NCBI RefSeq assembly: GCF_014203325.1
Contig: NZ_JACHIV010000001.1
Span: 124,001-188,000, forward strand
DNA: 64,000 bases
Direction: 5' to 3'
Source of the DNA: Saccharopolyspora gloriosae
GTDB taxonomy: Bacteria > Actinomycetota > Actinomycetes > Mycobacteriales > Pseudonocardiaceae
Below, in pieces: positions 1 to 8,548 of this stretch (position 1 is its first letter; each line of letters starts with the position of its first letter). The position numbers were made by a program, and so were the translations under genes. The notes below the pieces were generated by a model. It ran no database searches. It saw nothing but the letters and a program-made list of their open reading frames with translations, and was not told where the DNA came from.

Positions 1-23
1 TACGAGAGAGGAAGGGCACCTCT

Positions 24-188
24 GTGGCAGCCACCGACGTTCGCCCCAAGATCACCTTGGCCTGCGAAGAGTGCAAGAACCGCAACTACATCACCAACAA
101 GAACCGGCGCAACGACCCGGACCGCTTGGCGATGAAGAAGTTCTGCCCCAACTGCGGTACGCACCGCACCCACAAGGAGACCCGCTGA
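24..188 (+). CDS. rpmG: 50S ribosomal protein L33 (bL33)
   Basis: Small protein of the large ribosomal subunit, 54 residues. The GTG at 24 follows a purine-rich GAGAGAGGAAGG stretch and opens a frame with two zinc-ribbon knuckles, CEEC and CPNC, the zinc-binding type of L33. The body is basic (CKNRNY, NKNRRN) and it ends THKETR, as usual for the family. It sits just upstream of two MaoC-type dehydratases and tRNA-Trp, the same order as rpmG2-hadA-hadB-trpT in mycobacteria. A rho-independent hairpin follows 26 bases after the stop. I am confident of the assignment. Confidence 0.95.
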   Translation: MAATDVRPKITLACEECKNRNYITNKNRRNDPDRLAMKKFCPNCGTHRTHKETR

Positions 189-213
189 TCGCAGCGCTCC
201 AGTTGGACTCGAG

Positions 214-245
214 AAACCCGCCCGGCACCGCCGCGGCGGGTTTTT
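214..245 (+). terminator. Intrinsic terminator of rpmG
   Basis: AAACCCGCC (214-222) pairs perfectly with GGCGGGTTT (235-243), and the run of five T begins inside the right arm. This is a classical rho-independent terminator, so rpmG probably ends separately from hadA. Confidence 0.85.
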
Positions 246-310
246 CATGCGCAGAGGGGTTTCGCGCGTCTGTCGACGGCTGGGATCGGCACGATCGGTA
301 ACCTGCGTCC

Positions 311-775
311 GTGCCGCTAGACCAGTCATTCATCGGGCGTGAATACCCGCCCACGGAGCCCTACGAGGTCGGCCGCGAGAAGATCCGCGAATTCGCCGAC
401 GCGATCAAGGACGACTCCCCGGTGCACCGGGACGCCGGTGCCGCCGAGGCCGCCGGACATCCGGACGTGATCGCCCCGCCGACGTTCGCCGTGATCCTCT
501 CGATGCGCGCGCACGACGCCGTGGTGTCCGACGCGGCGCTCGGCCTCGACTACAGCAAGGTCGTGCACGGCAACCAGCGCTTCACCCACCACCGCCCGAT
601 CCGGGCCGGGGACGTGCTGCGCACCGTGGTGGTCGTGGACGACATCAAGGCCCGCGCGGGCAACGACTTCCTCACGGTGCGGGCCGAGATCACCACCGTC
701 GGCGGAGAGCCGGTGTGCACCGCGATCTCGACGCTGGTGGCGCGCGGCACGGCAGAGCAGGGGGAGCAGGTATGA
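311..775 (+). CDS. hadA: (3R)-hydroxyacyl-ACP dehydratase subunit HadA-like, MaoC N-terminal type
   Basis: 154-residue hot-dog protein of the FAS1-like/MaoC dehydratase N-terminal family. In mycobacteria HadA pairs with HadB to dehydrate 3-hydroxyacyl-ACP in type II fatty-acid elongation. The frame starts with GTG at 311 (residues PLDQSFIGREYPP) and shows the family pattern of an early PPTFAV motif and the helix leading into RFTHHRPIRAGD. The downstream partner starts inside its stop codon (ATGA), so the pair is translationally coupled. Position between rpmG and tRNA-Trp supports orthology with the mycobacterial hadA locus. No hadC follows. Substrate chain length cannot be read from sequence. 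Confidence 0.85.
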   Translation: MPLDQSFIGREYPPTEPYEVGREKIREFADAIKDDSPVHRDAGAAEAAGHPDVIAPPTFAVILSMRAHDAVVSDAALGLDYSKVVHGNQRFTHHRPIRAGDVLRTVVVVDDIKARAGNDFLTVRAEITTVGGEPVCTAISTLVARGTAEQGEQV

Positions 776-1197
776 CGGTGCGGTTGTCCGACGTGGCGAA
801 GGGCGACGAGCTCCCCGCGCTGAACGTCCCGGTGACCCGCGAGGACCTGGTGCGCTACGCGGGAGCATCCGGGGACTTCAACCGGATCCACTGGAACGAG
901 CGGTTCGCCACCGAGGTGGGCTTGCCGGACGTGATCGCGCACGGGATGTTCACGATGGCGCTGGCCGGGCGGCTGGTGTCGGAGTGGACGGGAGATCCGG
1001 GGGCGATCGTGGACTACGGCGTGCGGTTCACCCGCCCTGTAGTCGTCCCGGACGACGGCGTCGGCGCGCTGCTCGAACTGACGGGGAAGGTCGCCGCGGT
1101 CAACGAGGACGGCACCGTCAAGGTCGCCATCACGGCCCGCAGCGCCGAACAGGGCGTCCTGGGCGGCGCCAGCGCCCTCGTGCGCCTCCCGGAGTGA
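772..1197 (+). CDS. hadB: (3R)-hydroxyacyl-ACP dehydratase subunit HadB-like, MaoC family
   Basis: 141-residue MaoC-type dehydratase, the catalytic partner of the upstream HadA-like subunit. The ATG at 772 overlaps the hadA stop (ATGA) and was preferred over an upstream in-frame start that would lie inside hadA. The hydratase-2 signature is visible: residues ASGDFNRIHW carry the catalytic Asp and His. HGMFTMALAG and the RFTRPVVVPD segment match the rest of the hot-dog fold. In mycobacteria this pair works in mycolate FAS-II; in a non-mycolate actinomycete it more likely serves general fatty-acid elongation (inference). Confidence 0.87.
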   Translation: MTVRLSDVAKGDELPALNVPVTREDLVRYAGASGDFNRIHWNERFATEVGLPDVIAHGMFTMALAGRLVSEWTGDPGAIVDYGVRFTRPVVVPDDGVGALLELTGKVAAVNEDGTVKVAITARSAEQGVLGGASALVRLPE

Positions 1198-1226
1198 TCA
1201 CCCCGCAGTGAGCCGGATCGGCGCGC

Positions 1227-1259
1227 ACGGCCCCGCACAGCCCTAGTGCGGGGCCGTTC
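1227..1259 (+). terminator. Terminator downstream of hadB
   Basis: Twelve-base perfect stem ACGGCCCCGCAC (1227-1238) against GTGCGGGGCCGT (1246-1257) with a 7-base loop, followed by TCT. It lies 30 bases after the hadB stop. Confidence 0.7.
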
Positions 1260-1276
1260 TCGTGCGCGGGCGCCTG

Positions 1277-1349
1277 TCTTTGGTCTTGGTTTGAGCAGTG
1301 GGCCGGGTGGCGGAACCTCAGCGGCTTCGCCGCTGACAGGACAACGACC
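1277..1349 (+). repeat. Dispersed palindromic repeat, short copy A
   Basis: This segment shares TGGTCTTGG, a TTGAG(C/T)AGTGG block, GCGGAACCTCAGC and CTGACAGGACAACGACC with copy B near 20.2 kb. The hairpin CAGCGGC-TTC-GCCGCTG (1319-1335) corresponds to the second hairpin of the longer copies. The long first hairpin is missing here, so copy A looks like a deletion derivative or a minimal form. It sits downstream of hadB. Confidence 0.7.
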
Positions 1350-1401
1350 ACGAACGCTGCTCACCTGGAAATTCAAGAACTAAGACAGGCCCCTGAACGC
1401 G

Positions 1402-1440
1402 CGACCGCCCCTCCGGTGGTTCGAACCGGAGGGGCGGTCG
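1402..1440 (-). terminator. Terminator of the aminotransferase gene
   Basis: Fifteen-base perfect stem GACCGCCCCTCCGGT (1403-1417) with ACCGGAGGGGCGGTC (1425-1439), loop of 7. It lies directly beyond the minus-strand stop at 1448. There is no clear U-tract on either strand. Confidence 0.65.
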
Positions 1441-1447
1441 GCTCAGG

Positions 1448-2683
1448 TCAGCGCGCTTCGCCGAGGAGGTCGGCGACGCGGCGGACGCCTTCGACGAGGT
1501 CGTCGTCGCCGAGCGCGTAGGAGAGCCGGAAGTACCCGGGGGTGCCGAACGCCTCACCCGGCACCACGGCGACCTCGGCCTGCTCCAGCACCAGCTCGGC
1601 GAGCTCCACGCTGGTGCTCGGCCGGACCCCGCGGATCTCCTTGCCGAGCAGGCCCTTGACCGAGGGGTACGCGTAGAACGCGCCCTCCGGCTCCGGGCAG
1701 GTCACGCCGGGGATCGCGGAGAGCAGCCCGACGATGGTGCGGCGGCGCCGGTCGAACGCGGTACGCATCTCGGCGACCGCGTCCAGCGACCCGCTCACGG
1801 CTTCCAGCGCGGCGCGCTGCGACACGTTCGCCACGTTCGACGACAGGTGCGACTGCAGGTTCGTGGCGGCCTTGATCACATCGCTGGGCGCGATCATCCA
1901 GCCGACGCGCCAGCCCGTCATCGCGTAGGTCTTGGCGACGCCGTTGAGCACCACGCACGTGTCGGCGAGCTCCGGCACCGCCGCGGTGATCGAGACGTGC
2001 TCGGCGGCGCCGTAGACGAGGTGCTCGTAGATCTCGTCGGTGATGACCCAGATGCCGTGGCGCAGCGCCCACTCGCCGATCGCCTTGACCTGGTCCGGCG
2101 GGTACACCGCGCCGGTCGGGTTGGACGGGGAGTTGAACAGCAGCACCTTCGTGCGCGGGGTGCGCGCGGCTTCGAGCTGGTCGACGGTCGCCAGGAACCC
2201 GGACTCGTCGTCGGTGGGGACGATCACCGGAACGCCATCGGCGAGCGTGATCGCCTCCGGGTAGGTCGTCCAGTACGGCGCGGGCAGCAGGACCTCGTCG
2301 CCGGGGTCGAGCAGCGCGGCGAACGCCTGGTAGACGGCCTGCTTGCCGCCGTTGGTGACCAGCACCCGGCTCGGGTCGACCTGCACGCCGGAGTCGCGCA
2401 GGGTCTTCGCCGCGATCGCCTCCCGCAGTTCCGGCAGACCCGCGGCGGGGCTGTAGCGGTGGTTGCGGGGGTCGGAGCACGCGGCGATGGCGGCGTCGAC
2501 GATCGGCTGCGGCGTGGGGAAGTCGGGTTCGCCGGCGCCGAAGCCGATGACCGGCCGCCCGGCGGCTTTGAGCGCCTTCGCCTTCGAGTCGACCGCGAGC
2601 GTCGCGGACTCGCTGATCCCTCCGACGCGGGCGGAGACCCGCGGCTTCGACGTGTGCTCGGACTGATCTTGTGGTGCGGCCAT
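1448..2683 (-). CDS. PLP-dependent aspartate/aromatic aminotransferase, class I/II
   Basis: 411-residue fold-type I aminotransferase of the aspartate/prephenate aminotransferase group. Visible family landmarks are [10 protein letters not shown] near the N-terminus, SPSNPTG with the substrate-binding Asn, DEIYEHL, and the PLP lysine in [10 protein letters not shown]. The start ATG at 2683 has GAGG upstream on the minus strand; a longer in-frame extension to 2719 lacks a better site. It is divergent from tRNA-Trp/secE, and ends at a strong hairpin. It likely transaminates aspartate or glutamate with oxaloacetate or 2-oxoglutarate; preference for prephenate cannot be excluded from sequence alone. 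Confidence 0.85.
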   Translation of the reverse strand: MAAPQDQSEHTSKPRVSARVGGISESATLAVDSKAKALKAAGRPVIGFGAGEPDFPTPQPIVDAAIAACSDPRNHRYSPAAGLPELREAIAAKTLRDSGVQVDPSRVLVTNGGKQAVYQAFAALLDPGDEVLLPAPYWTTYPEAITLADGVPVIVPTDDESGFLATVDQLEAARTPRTKVLLFNSPSNPTGAVYPPDQVKAIGEWALRHGIWVITDEIYEHLVYGAAEHVSITAAVPELADTCVVLNGVAKTYAMTGWRVGWMIAPSDVIKAATNLQSHLSSNVANVSQRAALEAVSGSLDAVAEMRTAFDRRRRTIVGLLSAIPGVTCPEPEGAFYAYPSVKGLLGKEIRGVRPSTSVELAELVLEQAEVAVVPGEAFGTPGYFRLSYALGDDDLVEGVRRVADLLGEAR

Positions 2684-2885
2684 GGGAGCATCCTCGCAGA
2701 GGTCGGAAGGCCGCGGCACGCTCCCCGCCTCGGTGTTCTCCGATTAGAGGGGCGTGCGTGCGGGGGGTGCAGAGCGATCCCGTACACTTCCCGTCTTGGG
2801 ATGCCGGTACACCCGCACCCGAGCTCGGTGCAGGCCGAATTCGGGGCTGGCGTATCGTGTGTTCAGTCGCGGCCGACGGCCGCGA

Positions 2886-2958
<73 letters not shown>

Positions 2959-2991
2959 CGTCGATGCACACGGTGAGCGGAGGATGCAGGC

Positions 2992-3390
2992 GTGAGCGAC
3001 GACCGCGAGCAGGGGCCGGACGAGCAGCAGGACGATGCCGCTCAGCCCTCCAGCGCCGCCGCACGACGCGAGCGTCGCTCCTCCCGTGCTTCCGCCCGGC
3101 AGGGTGGTGAACGGGCGGGCGGGCCGGACTCCGGTGCCACCCGCACAACTGAGTCGAAAGGCCGGCCGACTCCCGCACGGGACGGCCGGAAGGGTCGGGT
3201 CTCGCCGTTCCGCAAGGTGTGGCGCTTCCTGCGCGAGGTCGTCGCCGAGCTGCGCAAGGTCATTTGGCCGACACGCCGGGCACTGATCACCTACACGCTT
3301 GTGGTGCTCGTGTTCGTCAGCATTCTGGTGGCGTTCGTCGCAGGCCTGGACGTGCTGTTCGCCAAGGGCGTGCTCTGGTTGTTCGGCTGA
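2992..3390 (+). CDS. secE: Preprotein translocase subunit SecE
   Basis: Small membrane subunit of the SecYEG channel, 132 residues. The GTG at 2992 has GGAGG seven bases upstream. The first ~65 residues are a charged, low-complexity Arg/Ser/Gln-rich extension typical of high-GC actinobacteria. The conserved SecE core follows: [17 protein letters not shown], then one transmembrane helix (about residues 98-118, [15 protein letters not shown]). The order tRNA-Trp, secE, nusG, rplK, rplA is standard. SecE and NusG are probably cotranscribed (82 bases apart). Confidence 0.93.
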   Translation: MSDDREQGPDEQQDDAAQPSSAAARRERRSSRASARQGGERAGGPDSGATRTTESKGRPTPARDGRKGRVSPFRKVWRFLREVVAELRKVIWPTRRALITYTLVVLVFVSILVAFVAGLDVLFAKGVLWLFG

Positions 3391-3472
3391 GCGCCACGGC
3401 CCGCGGCGAACAGCGGGCCGCTGTCGCGCCATCGACCCGGCGCATAACGCACGAGAGGAAGCGAGACCCACT

Positions 3473-4375
3473 GTGACCTCAGGAGACGGGACCTCCCACG
3501 AGGACCAGGAGTTGACCGCCCGGACCGGTACGCCGGCCGAGGCCGAGGTGTCGGCCGAGGCCGACGACGTCGACTCCGCTCGCGGCGCCGACTCCGGCGA
3601 GGACACCGGTTCGACCGAGGCGGCCACCGGCGCCGACGACGAGACGTCGGCTGCGGCCGAGTCCGCCGACGACGACTCGGAATCCGCCGGTACTCCGGAC
3701 GACTCCGACGACGCTCCGGCGGGCGAGGAAGCCGAAGCCGAGGAAGCCGACGAGGTGGAGGCGGACCCGGTCGAGGAGCTGCGCGCCGCGCTGCGTCGCG
3801 CCCCCGGCGAGTGGTACGTCGTGCACTCGTACGCCGGCTACGAGAACAAGGTCAAGACGAACCTGGAGACCCGCGCCCAGACGCTGGACGTCGAGGACTT
3901 CATCTTCCAGGTCGAGGTGCCCACCGAAGAGGTCACCGAGATCAAGAACGGCCAGCGCAAGCTGGTGCAGCGCAAGGTGCTGCCCGGCTACATCCTGGTG
4001 CGCATGGAGCTCAACGACGCTTCGTGGAGCGCGGTCCGCAACACCCCGGGTGTCACCGGGTTCATCGGTGCGACCTCGCAGCCTTCGCCGCTGAGCATCA
4101 ACGACGTGCTGAAGTTCCTCGCGCCGCAGGCCGAGAAGGAAGCGAAGCCGGAGCAGGGCAAGAAGGCCGCCCAGCCGACGGCCGCGGCGAAGTCCTCGGT
4201 CGAGGTGGACTTCGAGGTCGGCGAGTCGATCACCGTCATGGACGGTCCGTTCGCCACGCTGCCCGCGACGATCAGCGAGGTCAACGCCGACAACCAGAAG
4301 CTCAAGGTGCTGGTGTCGATCTTCGGCCGGGAGACGCCGGTCGAGCTGTCGTTCAACCAGGTTTCCAAGATCTGA
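3473..4375 (+). CDS. nusG: Transcription termination/antitermination protein NusG
   Basis: RNA-polymerase-associated elongation factor that bridges RpoB/RpoC clamp and Rho or ribosomal S10. The GTG at 3473 is preceded by AGAGGAAG and gives 300 residues. Residues ~1-105 are a strongly acidic Glu/Asp/Ala/Ser extension. The NGN domain starts at [16 protein letters not shown] and includes [13 protein letters not shown] domain closes the protein ([12 protein letters not shown] to [10 protein letters not shown]). A ~25-residue Lys/Ala/Gln-rich linker separates them. The extension makes it much longer than the ~180-residue E. coli protein, which is common in actinobacteria. Confidence 0.94.
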   Translation: MTSGDGTSHEDQELTARTGTPAEAEVSAEADDVDSARGADSGEDTGSTEAATGADDETSAAAESADDDSESAGTPDDSDDAPAGEEAEAEEADEVEADPVEELRAALRRAPGEWYVVHSYAGYENKVKTNLETRAQTLDVEDFIFQVEVPTEEVTEIKNGQRKLVQRKVLPGYILVRMELNDASWSAVRNTPGVTGFIGATSQPSPLSINDVLKFLAPQAEKEAKPEQGKKAAQPTAAAKSSVEVDFEVGESITVMDGPFATLPATISEVNADNQKLKVLVSIFGRETPVELSFNQVSKI

Positions 4376-4547
4376 CCGGCTCCCCGCAGCCGTCCCGCGA
4401 CGGGTCGACAGGGGGATTCCGGCGGCCACGGCAGGACCGGGCAGGACCTACCGTGGATACGGGCGAAGCCACCGTCGTGGTCCCCGCCCGTGCCCGGCCC
4501 GGTGATCGGGTCGGGCGAACGGACACCGAAGACACAGGAAGCTAGAG

Positions 4548-4982
4548 ATGCCGCCCAAGAAGAAGAAGCTCGCAGCGATCATCAAGCTGCAGATCTCGGC
4601 AGGCCAGGCCAACCCGGCTCCGCCCGTCGGCCCGGCGCTGGGTCAGCACGGCGTGAACATCATGGAGTTCTGCAAGGCCTACAACGCCGCCACGGAGAGC
4701 CAGCGCGGCGACGTGGTCCCGGTCGAGATCTCCGTGTTCGAGGACCGCTCGTTCACTTTCGCCCTCAAGACCCCGCCGGCGGCGAAGCTGCTGCTCAAGG
4801 CCGCGGGTGTGCAGAAGGGCAGCGGTGAGCCGCACAAGTCCAAGGTCGGCAAGGTGACCGCGGACCAGGTTCGCGAGATCGCGCAGACCAAGATGGTCGA
4901 CCTCAACGCCAAGGACCTGGACCAGGCTTCGAAGATCATCGCCGGCACCGCCCGGTCGATGGGCCTGACCGTCGAAGGCTGA
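4548..4982 (+). CDS. rplK: 50S ribosomal protein L11 (uL11)
   Basis: 144-residue protein of the GTPase-associated centre of the 50S subunit, binding 23S rRNA near the L7/L12 stalk; target region of thiostrepton-type antibiotics. The ATG at 4548 follows ACAGGAAG. It begins [15 protein letters not shown], has the conserved proline-rich [16 protein letters not shown] loop, [12 protein letters not shown], and the C-terminal [15 protein letters not shown] 172-base untranslated segment separates it from nusG, and rplA follows 71 bases downstream; L11-L1 pairs are typically autoregulated by L1. Confidence 0.96.
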   Translation: MPPKKKKLAAIIKLQISAGQANPAPPVGPALGQHGVNIMEFCKAYNAATESQRGDVVPVEISVFEDRSFTFALKTPPAAKLLLKAAGVQKGSGEPHKSKVGKVTADQVREIAQTKMVDLNAKDLDQASKIIAGTARSMGLTVEG

Positions 4983-5053
4983 CGACCCGGCATGTGTGGG
5001 AGGGCTCGCGCAGCCCTACGCGACCACGACTGATCCACCTCTAAGGACAGAGA

Positions 5054-5767
5054 ATGACTAAGCGCAGCAAGGCATACCAGCAGGCCGCCGAGCTGGTCGA
5101 CCGCGCGCGGCTGTACGCGCCGCTGGAGGCCGTCGAGCTGGCCAAGAAGACCGCCAAGGTCAAGATGGACCCCACCGTCGAGGTGGCGTTGCGACTGGGC
5201 GTCGACCCGCGCAAGGCCGATCAGATGGTCCGCGGCACCGTGAACCTGCCGCACGGCACTGGCAAGACCGTCCGGGTCATCGTGTTCGCCACCGGGGACA
5301 AGGCCGCTGAGGCCGAAGCCGCCGGCGCGGACGCGGTCGGCTCCGAAGATCTGATCGAGCGCATCCAGGGCGGCTGGCTCGACTTCGACGCGGCGATCGC
5401 CACCCCGGACCAGATGGCGAAGGTCGGCAAGATCGCGCGCGTGCTCGGCCCGCGCGGGCTCATGCCGAACCCGAAGACCGGCACCGTCACCCCGAACGTC
5501 ACGAAGGCCGTTGACGAGATCAAGGGCGGCAAGATCAGCTTCCGGGTGGACAAGCAGGCGAACCTGCACCTCATCATCGGCAAGGCCTCGTTCGACACCG
5601 AGAAGCTGGTGGAGAACTACGCGGCCGCGCTGGACGAGATCCTGCGTTCCAAGCCGTCCACCTCCAAGGGCCGCTACGTCAAGAAGATCACCTTCACGAC
5701 GACCATGGGCCCCGGCATCCCGGTGGACCCGGCGCTGACCCGGAACCTCACCGAGGCTCCTGCTTGA
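5054..5767 (+). CDS. rplA: 50S ribosomal protein L1 (uL1)
   Basis: 237-residue L1-stalk protein of the large subunit, involved in E-site tRNA release and a likely translational repressor of the rplK-rplA message. ATG at 5054 with AAGGACAGAG upstream. Recognisable segments: [53 protein letters not shown] and [16 protein letters not shown]. Length is normal. A strong terminator follows 14 bases after the stop, ending the secE-nusG-rplK-rplA unit. Confidence 0.96.
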   Translation: MTKRSKAYQQAAELVDRARLYAPLEAVELAKKTAKVKMDPTVEVALRLGVDPRKADQMVRGTVNLPHGTGKTVRVIVFATGDKAAEAEAAGADAVGSEDLIERIQGGWLDFDAAIATPDQMAKVGKIARVLGPRGLMPNPKTGTVTPNVTKAVDEIKGGKISFRVDKQANLHLIIGKASFDTEKLVENYAAALDEILRSKPSTSKGRYVKKITFTTTMGPGIPVDPALTRNLTEAPA

Positions 5768-5781
5768 TCTGAGTTCCCACG

Positions 5782-5814
5782 AAGCGGGCCGTCCCTGTCG
5801 GGGCGGCCCGCTTT
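5782..5814 (+). terminator. Terminator downstream of rplA
   Basis: Ten-base stem AAGCGGGCCG (5782-5791) with CGGCCCGCTT (5804-5813), ending in TTT. It also lies immediately past the stop of the convergent minus-strand gene, so it may serve both. Confidence 0.8.
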
Positions 5815-5820
5815 CGCGCG

Positions 5821-6642
5821 TCAGGAGCAGCTGGTCGGCTGGTACTGGTCGATCTGCCAGCCGCCGTCGCTCTGCCGGGTCATGCGGAACTCGCCCAGCG
5901 GCGGGCCGCCGGAGATCCGCAGCGAGCAGGAGTCGACGAGCGCCTGGTCGCCGGTCTGCTGCATGACGTCGTTGGTGAAGCCGGGGCTGCTGAACGAGTT
6001 GGGCTCGGTGACCTGCGAGCCGGCCTTGCGGGCCGCGGTGGCGCAGTCCCCGCTCTGGAAGTGGTAGGCGAAGGCGGCCTTGCCGGGTTCGGTGAACAGC
6101 GCGCAGGCCTGCTCGGGATCGTGGGCGACGTAGTTGTAGAGCGCGCGGATCACCTGCTGCGGGGATTCCGGGGTGATCGGCGCGGCGTTCGGCGGCGCCC
6201 CGCCGTTGCCGCCGCCGCCACCGCCGCTGCCGCCGAAGTAGTGGCTGATGGCCCAGTTGAGCAGCAGCAGGATCAGCACGATGTAGACGAGCCGCCGGAT
6301 CAGCTTGAACCGCAGCAGGCCCAGCGCCTTCTTCCACCACGGCCTGCCCCGCGGCGGGCGCGGCGCGGTGAGCGGCTCCTCCTCGGTGCCGGGCGCGGCC
6401 GCCCCGGCGGGGCCGGGGGAGCCGCCCTGCTGGCGCTGCCACTCCTGGAACTTCTGGAATTCGAGGAACTGCTGGTACTGCCGGAGCTGCTCGTCGTCGG
6501 GCGTCGCGCTCACCGGCGGCGTGCGCTGGTCCGGTGGGTCCACGACCAGTTCGGCGTCCACCACCTCGGGGGCGTTCTCGGACGTCGGGCGGGGGGAGCG
6601 GTCGTCGCGGTGCGACTCGTTGGGGTCGGCCACGCCTGACAT
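5821..6642 (-). CDS. Conserved single-pass membrane protein of unknown function
   Basis: 273 residues, function not recognised. Residues 1-110 are hydrophilic, with acidic and Gln-rich parts (QYQQFLEFQKFQEWQRQQ is helical). One transmembrane helix spans about residues 117-134 (LVYIVLILLLLNWAI), preceded by Arg/Lys, so the C-terminus should be extracytoplasmic. A Gly/Asn-rich spacer leads to a ~120-residue domain with four cysteines (PEQACALF, SGDCATAA, VDSCSLRI and the C-terminal TSCS) that could form disulfides. The fold resembles small NTF2-like or stress-sensor domains only in general character. It is convergent with rplA. No clear ribosome site precedes the chosen ATG; a GTG three codons in is an alternative. 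Confidence 0.7.
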   Translation of the reverse strand: MSGVADPNESHRDDRSPRPTSENAPEVVDAELVVDPPDQRTPPVSATPDDEQLRQYQQFLEFQKFQEWQRQQGGSPGPAGAAAPGTEEEPLTAPRPPRGRPWWKKALGLLRFKLIRRLVYIVLILLLLNWAISHYFGGSGGGGGGNGGAPPNAAPITPESPQQVIRALYNYVAHDPEQACALFTEPGKAAFAYHFQSGDCATAARKAGSQVTEPNSFSSPGFTNDVMQQTGDQALVDSCSLRISGGPPLGEFRMTRQSDGGWQIDQYQPTSCS

Positions 6643-6789
6643 CTTGCCGTGCCGGGCAAGCGCGATGATCGGTGTCCGCGAGATCGACGCCGCGCGGTGC
6701 CGGTTCCGGAGCGTGCGCGCCCGCGCCGCGAGCGGCTCGCCGGAGATCGCCGCCGGTGAGCCGCGGGGGTGCTGTCCGGGACGGTGGAG

Positions 6790-6975
6790 GCCTGCCGTAC
6801 TCTGGTCGCAGTTCCACCCAAGACCGCTGGTCTTTCCTCGCGCCGCACGTCGGCGGGAGGAACGAAGGTCCCGTTGCGATGCGGGCGGCCCGCGCAGGAG
6901 AACGTGGCGGCACCAGAGCGCTCTGCAGCGCCGGTGCTGAGTACGCCCCGTGCCCTGCTGCGCCGGGGCGTTTTT
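6790..6975 (+). promoter_or_regulatory. Ribosomal protein L10 leader with attenuator hairpin
   Basis: A transcribed, GC-structured leader upstream of rplJ. It ends in a textbook rho-independent terminator, ACGCCCCG (6943-6950) with CGGGGCGT (6964-6971) followed by five T, 75 bases before the rplJ start. A terminator ahead of its own gene fits the L10-leader mechanism, where L10(L12)4 binding to the leader controls readthrough of rplJ-rplL. A possible -10 (TACTCT, 6798-6803) lies at its upstream end; no good -35 is seen. Confidence 0.65.
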
Positions 6976-7050
6976 CGTCTCCTCGGGATCGGTTACCGGC
7001 TACGAATCCGCCATCCGCGGATTCCGAGTCGTTCGAAGAGAGGAGGCGAC

Positions 7051-7578
7051 ATGGCAAAGCAGGACAAGGTCGACGCGGTCGGCGAGATCGCTGAGCGGTT
7101 CACCAACGCGACCACCACCGTGGTGACCGAGTACCGCGGGTTGTCCATGGCGCAGCTGGGGCAGCTGCGCACCGCCCTCGGCGAGGGCGCGACCTACCGC
7201 GTCGCGAAGAACACGCTCGTCAAGCGGGCCGCTGAGCAGTCCGGGGTCGACGGCCTCGACGACCTGTTCGTCGGTCCCACGGCGATCGCCTTCATCGAGG
7301 GCGAGCCGGTGGACGCGGCGAAGGCGCTGCGCGACTTCGCCAAGGACCACCAGGCCCTGGTGATCAAGGGCGGCTACATGGACGGCCGCGCGATCTCGGT
7401 TTCCGAGGTCGAGCGCATCGCCGACCTGGACTCGCGCGAGGTCACCCTGAGCAAGCTGGCCGGCGCGATGAAGGGCAAGTTGACCGAGGCCGCCGGCCTG
7501 TTCGCAGCCCCGGCATCGCAGGTCGCACGGCTCGCCGCCGCGCTGCAGGAGAAGAAGGGCGCCGAGTCGGACTCCTGA
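7051..7578 (+). CDS. rplJ: 50S ribosomal protein L10 (uL10)
   Basis: Stalk-base protein of the 50S subunit that anchors L7/L12 dimers. 175 residues from ATG 7051, which has AGAGGAGG upstream; longer in-frame starts would run through the attenuator and were rejected. Conserved pieces are [35 protein letters not shown] and the C-terminal alanine-rich helix [17 protein letters not shown] that binds L7/L12. It precedes rplL by 93 bases and probably forms a two-gene operon with it. Confidence 0.96.
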   Translation: MAKQDKVDAVGEIAERFTNATTTVVTEYRGLSMAQLGQLRTALGEGATYRVAKNTLVKRAAEQSGVDGLDDLFVGPTAIAFIEGEPVDAAKALRDFAKDHQALVIKGGYMDGRAISVSEVERIADLDSREVTLSKLAGAMKGKLTEAAGLFAAPASQVARLAAALQEKKGAESDS

Positions 7579-7671
7579 TCCGTCCCGGCCCGGAACGCCG
7601 CGCGCGCCGGGATCCCGCCCGCACATCGCACCGCTCGCCCCGGCGAGCGCAGATCTGAAAGGAACGCCGTC

Positions 7672-8058
7672 ATGGCCAAGCTGAGCAACGACGAGCTGCT
7701 GGACGTCTTCAAGGAAATGACCCTGCTCGAGCTCTCCGAGTTCGTGAAGCAGTTCGAGGAGACCTTCGACGTCACCGCCGCCGCCCCGGTCGCGGCCGTG
7801 GCCGCCCCGGCCGCCGGTGGCGCTGCCGCCGAGGCCGAGGAGCAGGACGAGTTCGACGTCGTCCTGGAGGACGCCGGCGACAAGAAGATCCAGGTCATCA
7901 AGGTCGTCCGCGAGGTCGTCTCCGGTCTGGGCCTGAAGGAGGCCAAGGAGCTCGTCGAGGGCGCGCCGAAGGCCCTCCTGGAGAAGGTCGACAAGGACAA
8001 GGCCAACGAGGCCAAGGCCAAGCTGGAGGAGTCCGGCGCCAAGATCTCCCTGAAGTGA
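7672..8058 (+). CDS. rplL: 50S ribosomal protein L7/L12 (bL12)
   Basis: 128-residue stalk protein that recruits translational GTPases. ATG at 7672 has AAAGGAA upstream. The N-terminal dimerisation helix ([27 protein letters not shown] region) is followed by an Ala/Pro/Val hinge and the C-terminal factor-binding domain with [21 protein letters not shown] and [13 protein letters not shown]. Length is normal. A perfect 11-bp terminator follows. Confidence 0.97.
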   Translation: MAKLSNDELLDVFKEMTLLELSEFVKQFEETFDVTAAAPVAAVAAPAAGGAAAEAEEQDEFDVVLEDAGDKKIQVIKVVREVVSGLGLKEAKELVEGAPKALLEKVDKDKANEAKAKLEESGAKISLK

Positions 8059-8116
8059 TTTCGCGCCGTCCGGTTCCGAGTCCGCAGGGACGGGGCCGGA
8101 CGGCTCGCACTTCACG

Positions 8117-8142
8117 AACGGCCCCGCTTCGGCGGGGCCGTT
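8117..8142 (+). terminator. Terminator downstream of rplL
   Basis: AACGGCCCCGC (8117-8127), TTCG tetraloop, GCGGGGCCGTT (8132-8142), then CTGCGTT. Perfect 11-bp stem. Confidence 0.85.
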
Positions 8143-8253
8143 CTGCGTTCCGGGCCGGATCGATCGGATAACGATCCTCGCGGGTGATCCGAGAACTGGA
8201 TCACTTTCGCCGCCACGCCGTTTCCGCGGTGATCACGCGGTGTGCGGAACGCG

Positions 8254-8288
8254 ATGGCGGACATCCACTCTGGGTGTCCGCCATTTTT
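8254..8288 (+). terminator. Second terminator ahead of the mce operon
   Basis: ATGGCGGACA (8254-8263) pairs with TGTCCGCCAT (8275-8284), and the T-run 8284-8288 begins in the right arm. It backs up the rplL terminator, insulating the mce operon. Confidence 0.75.
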
Positions 8289-8548
8289 CCGTCCGTGCAC
8301 ATTTCATTGATTTTTTCGGTCTGCGGAACGATGAATTCGGACAGTTCGGAACGGTTTTCGTCCTGCTCTGGGAATCCAAGTGAACTCATGAGTAACCTGT
8401 GCGCGTCTCGCTCGTTGCATAGGTGTGACGCTCCTGACGTCGGTTAGTCGAGTCACATATGCGAGGCTCCCCATTCGGGTGCGCTACTGCACCTGGCGGA
8501 GTGCTGCCAGCGAGTAACGCGGCCAACGAAGGAACGCGGAGGTGCCGG
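8289..8548 (+). promoter_or_regulatory. AT-richer upstream region of the mce operon
   Basis: No gene is seen here. Compared with surrounding DNA the segment is clearly AT-rich (ATTTCATTGATTTTTT near 8301-8316), as expected of a promoter region. A loose candidate is TTGATT (8307-8312) with GATGAA 17 bases downstream (8330-8335). No operator could be identified with confidence. Confidence 0.35.

Noticed and set aside
4679-7057. A 792-codon minus-strand frame across rplA and the L10 leader
   Set aside because: It is antisense to rplK/rplA in the mirrored frame and has a biased shadow composition. The real minus-strand gene is the 273-residue membrane protein at 5821-6642.
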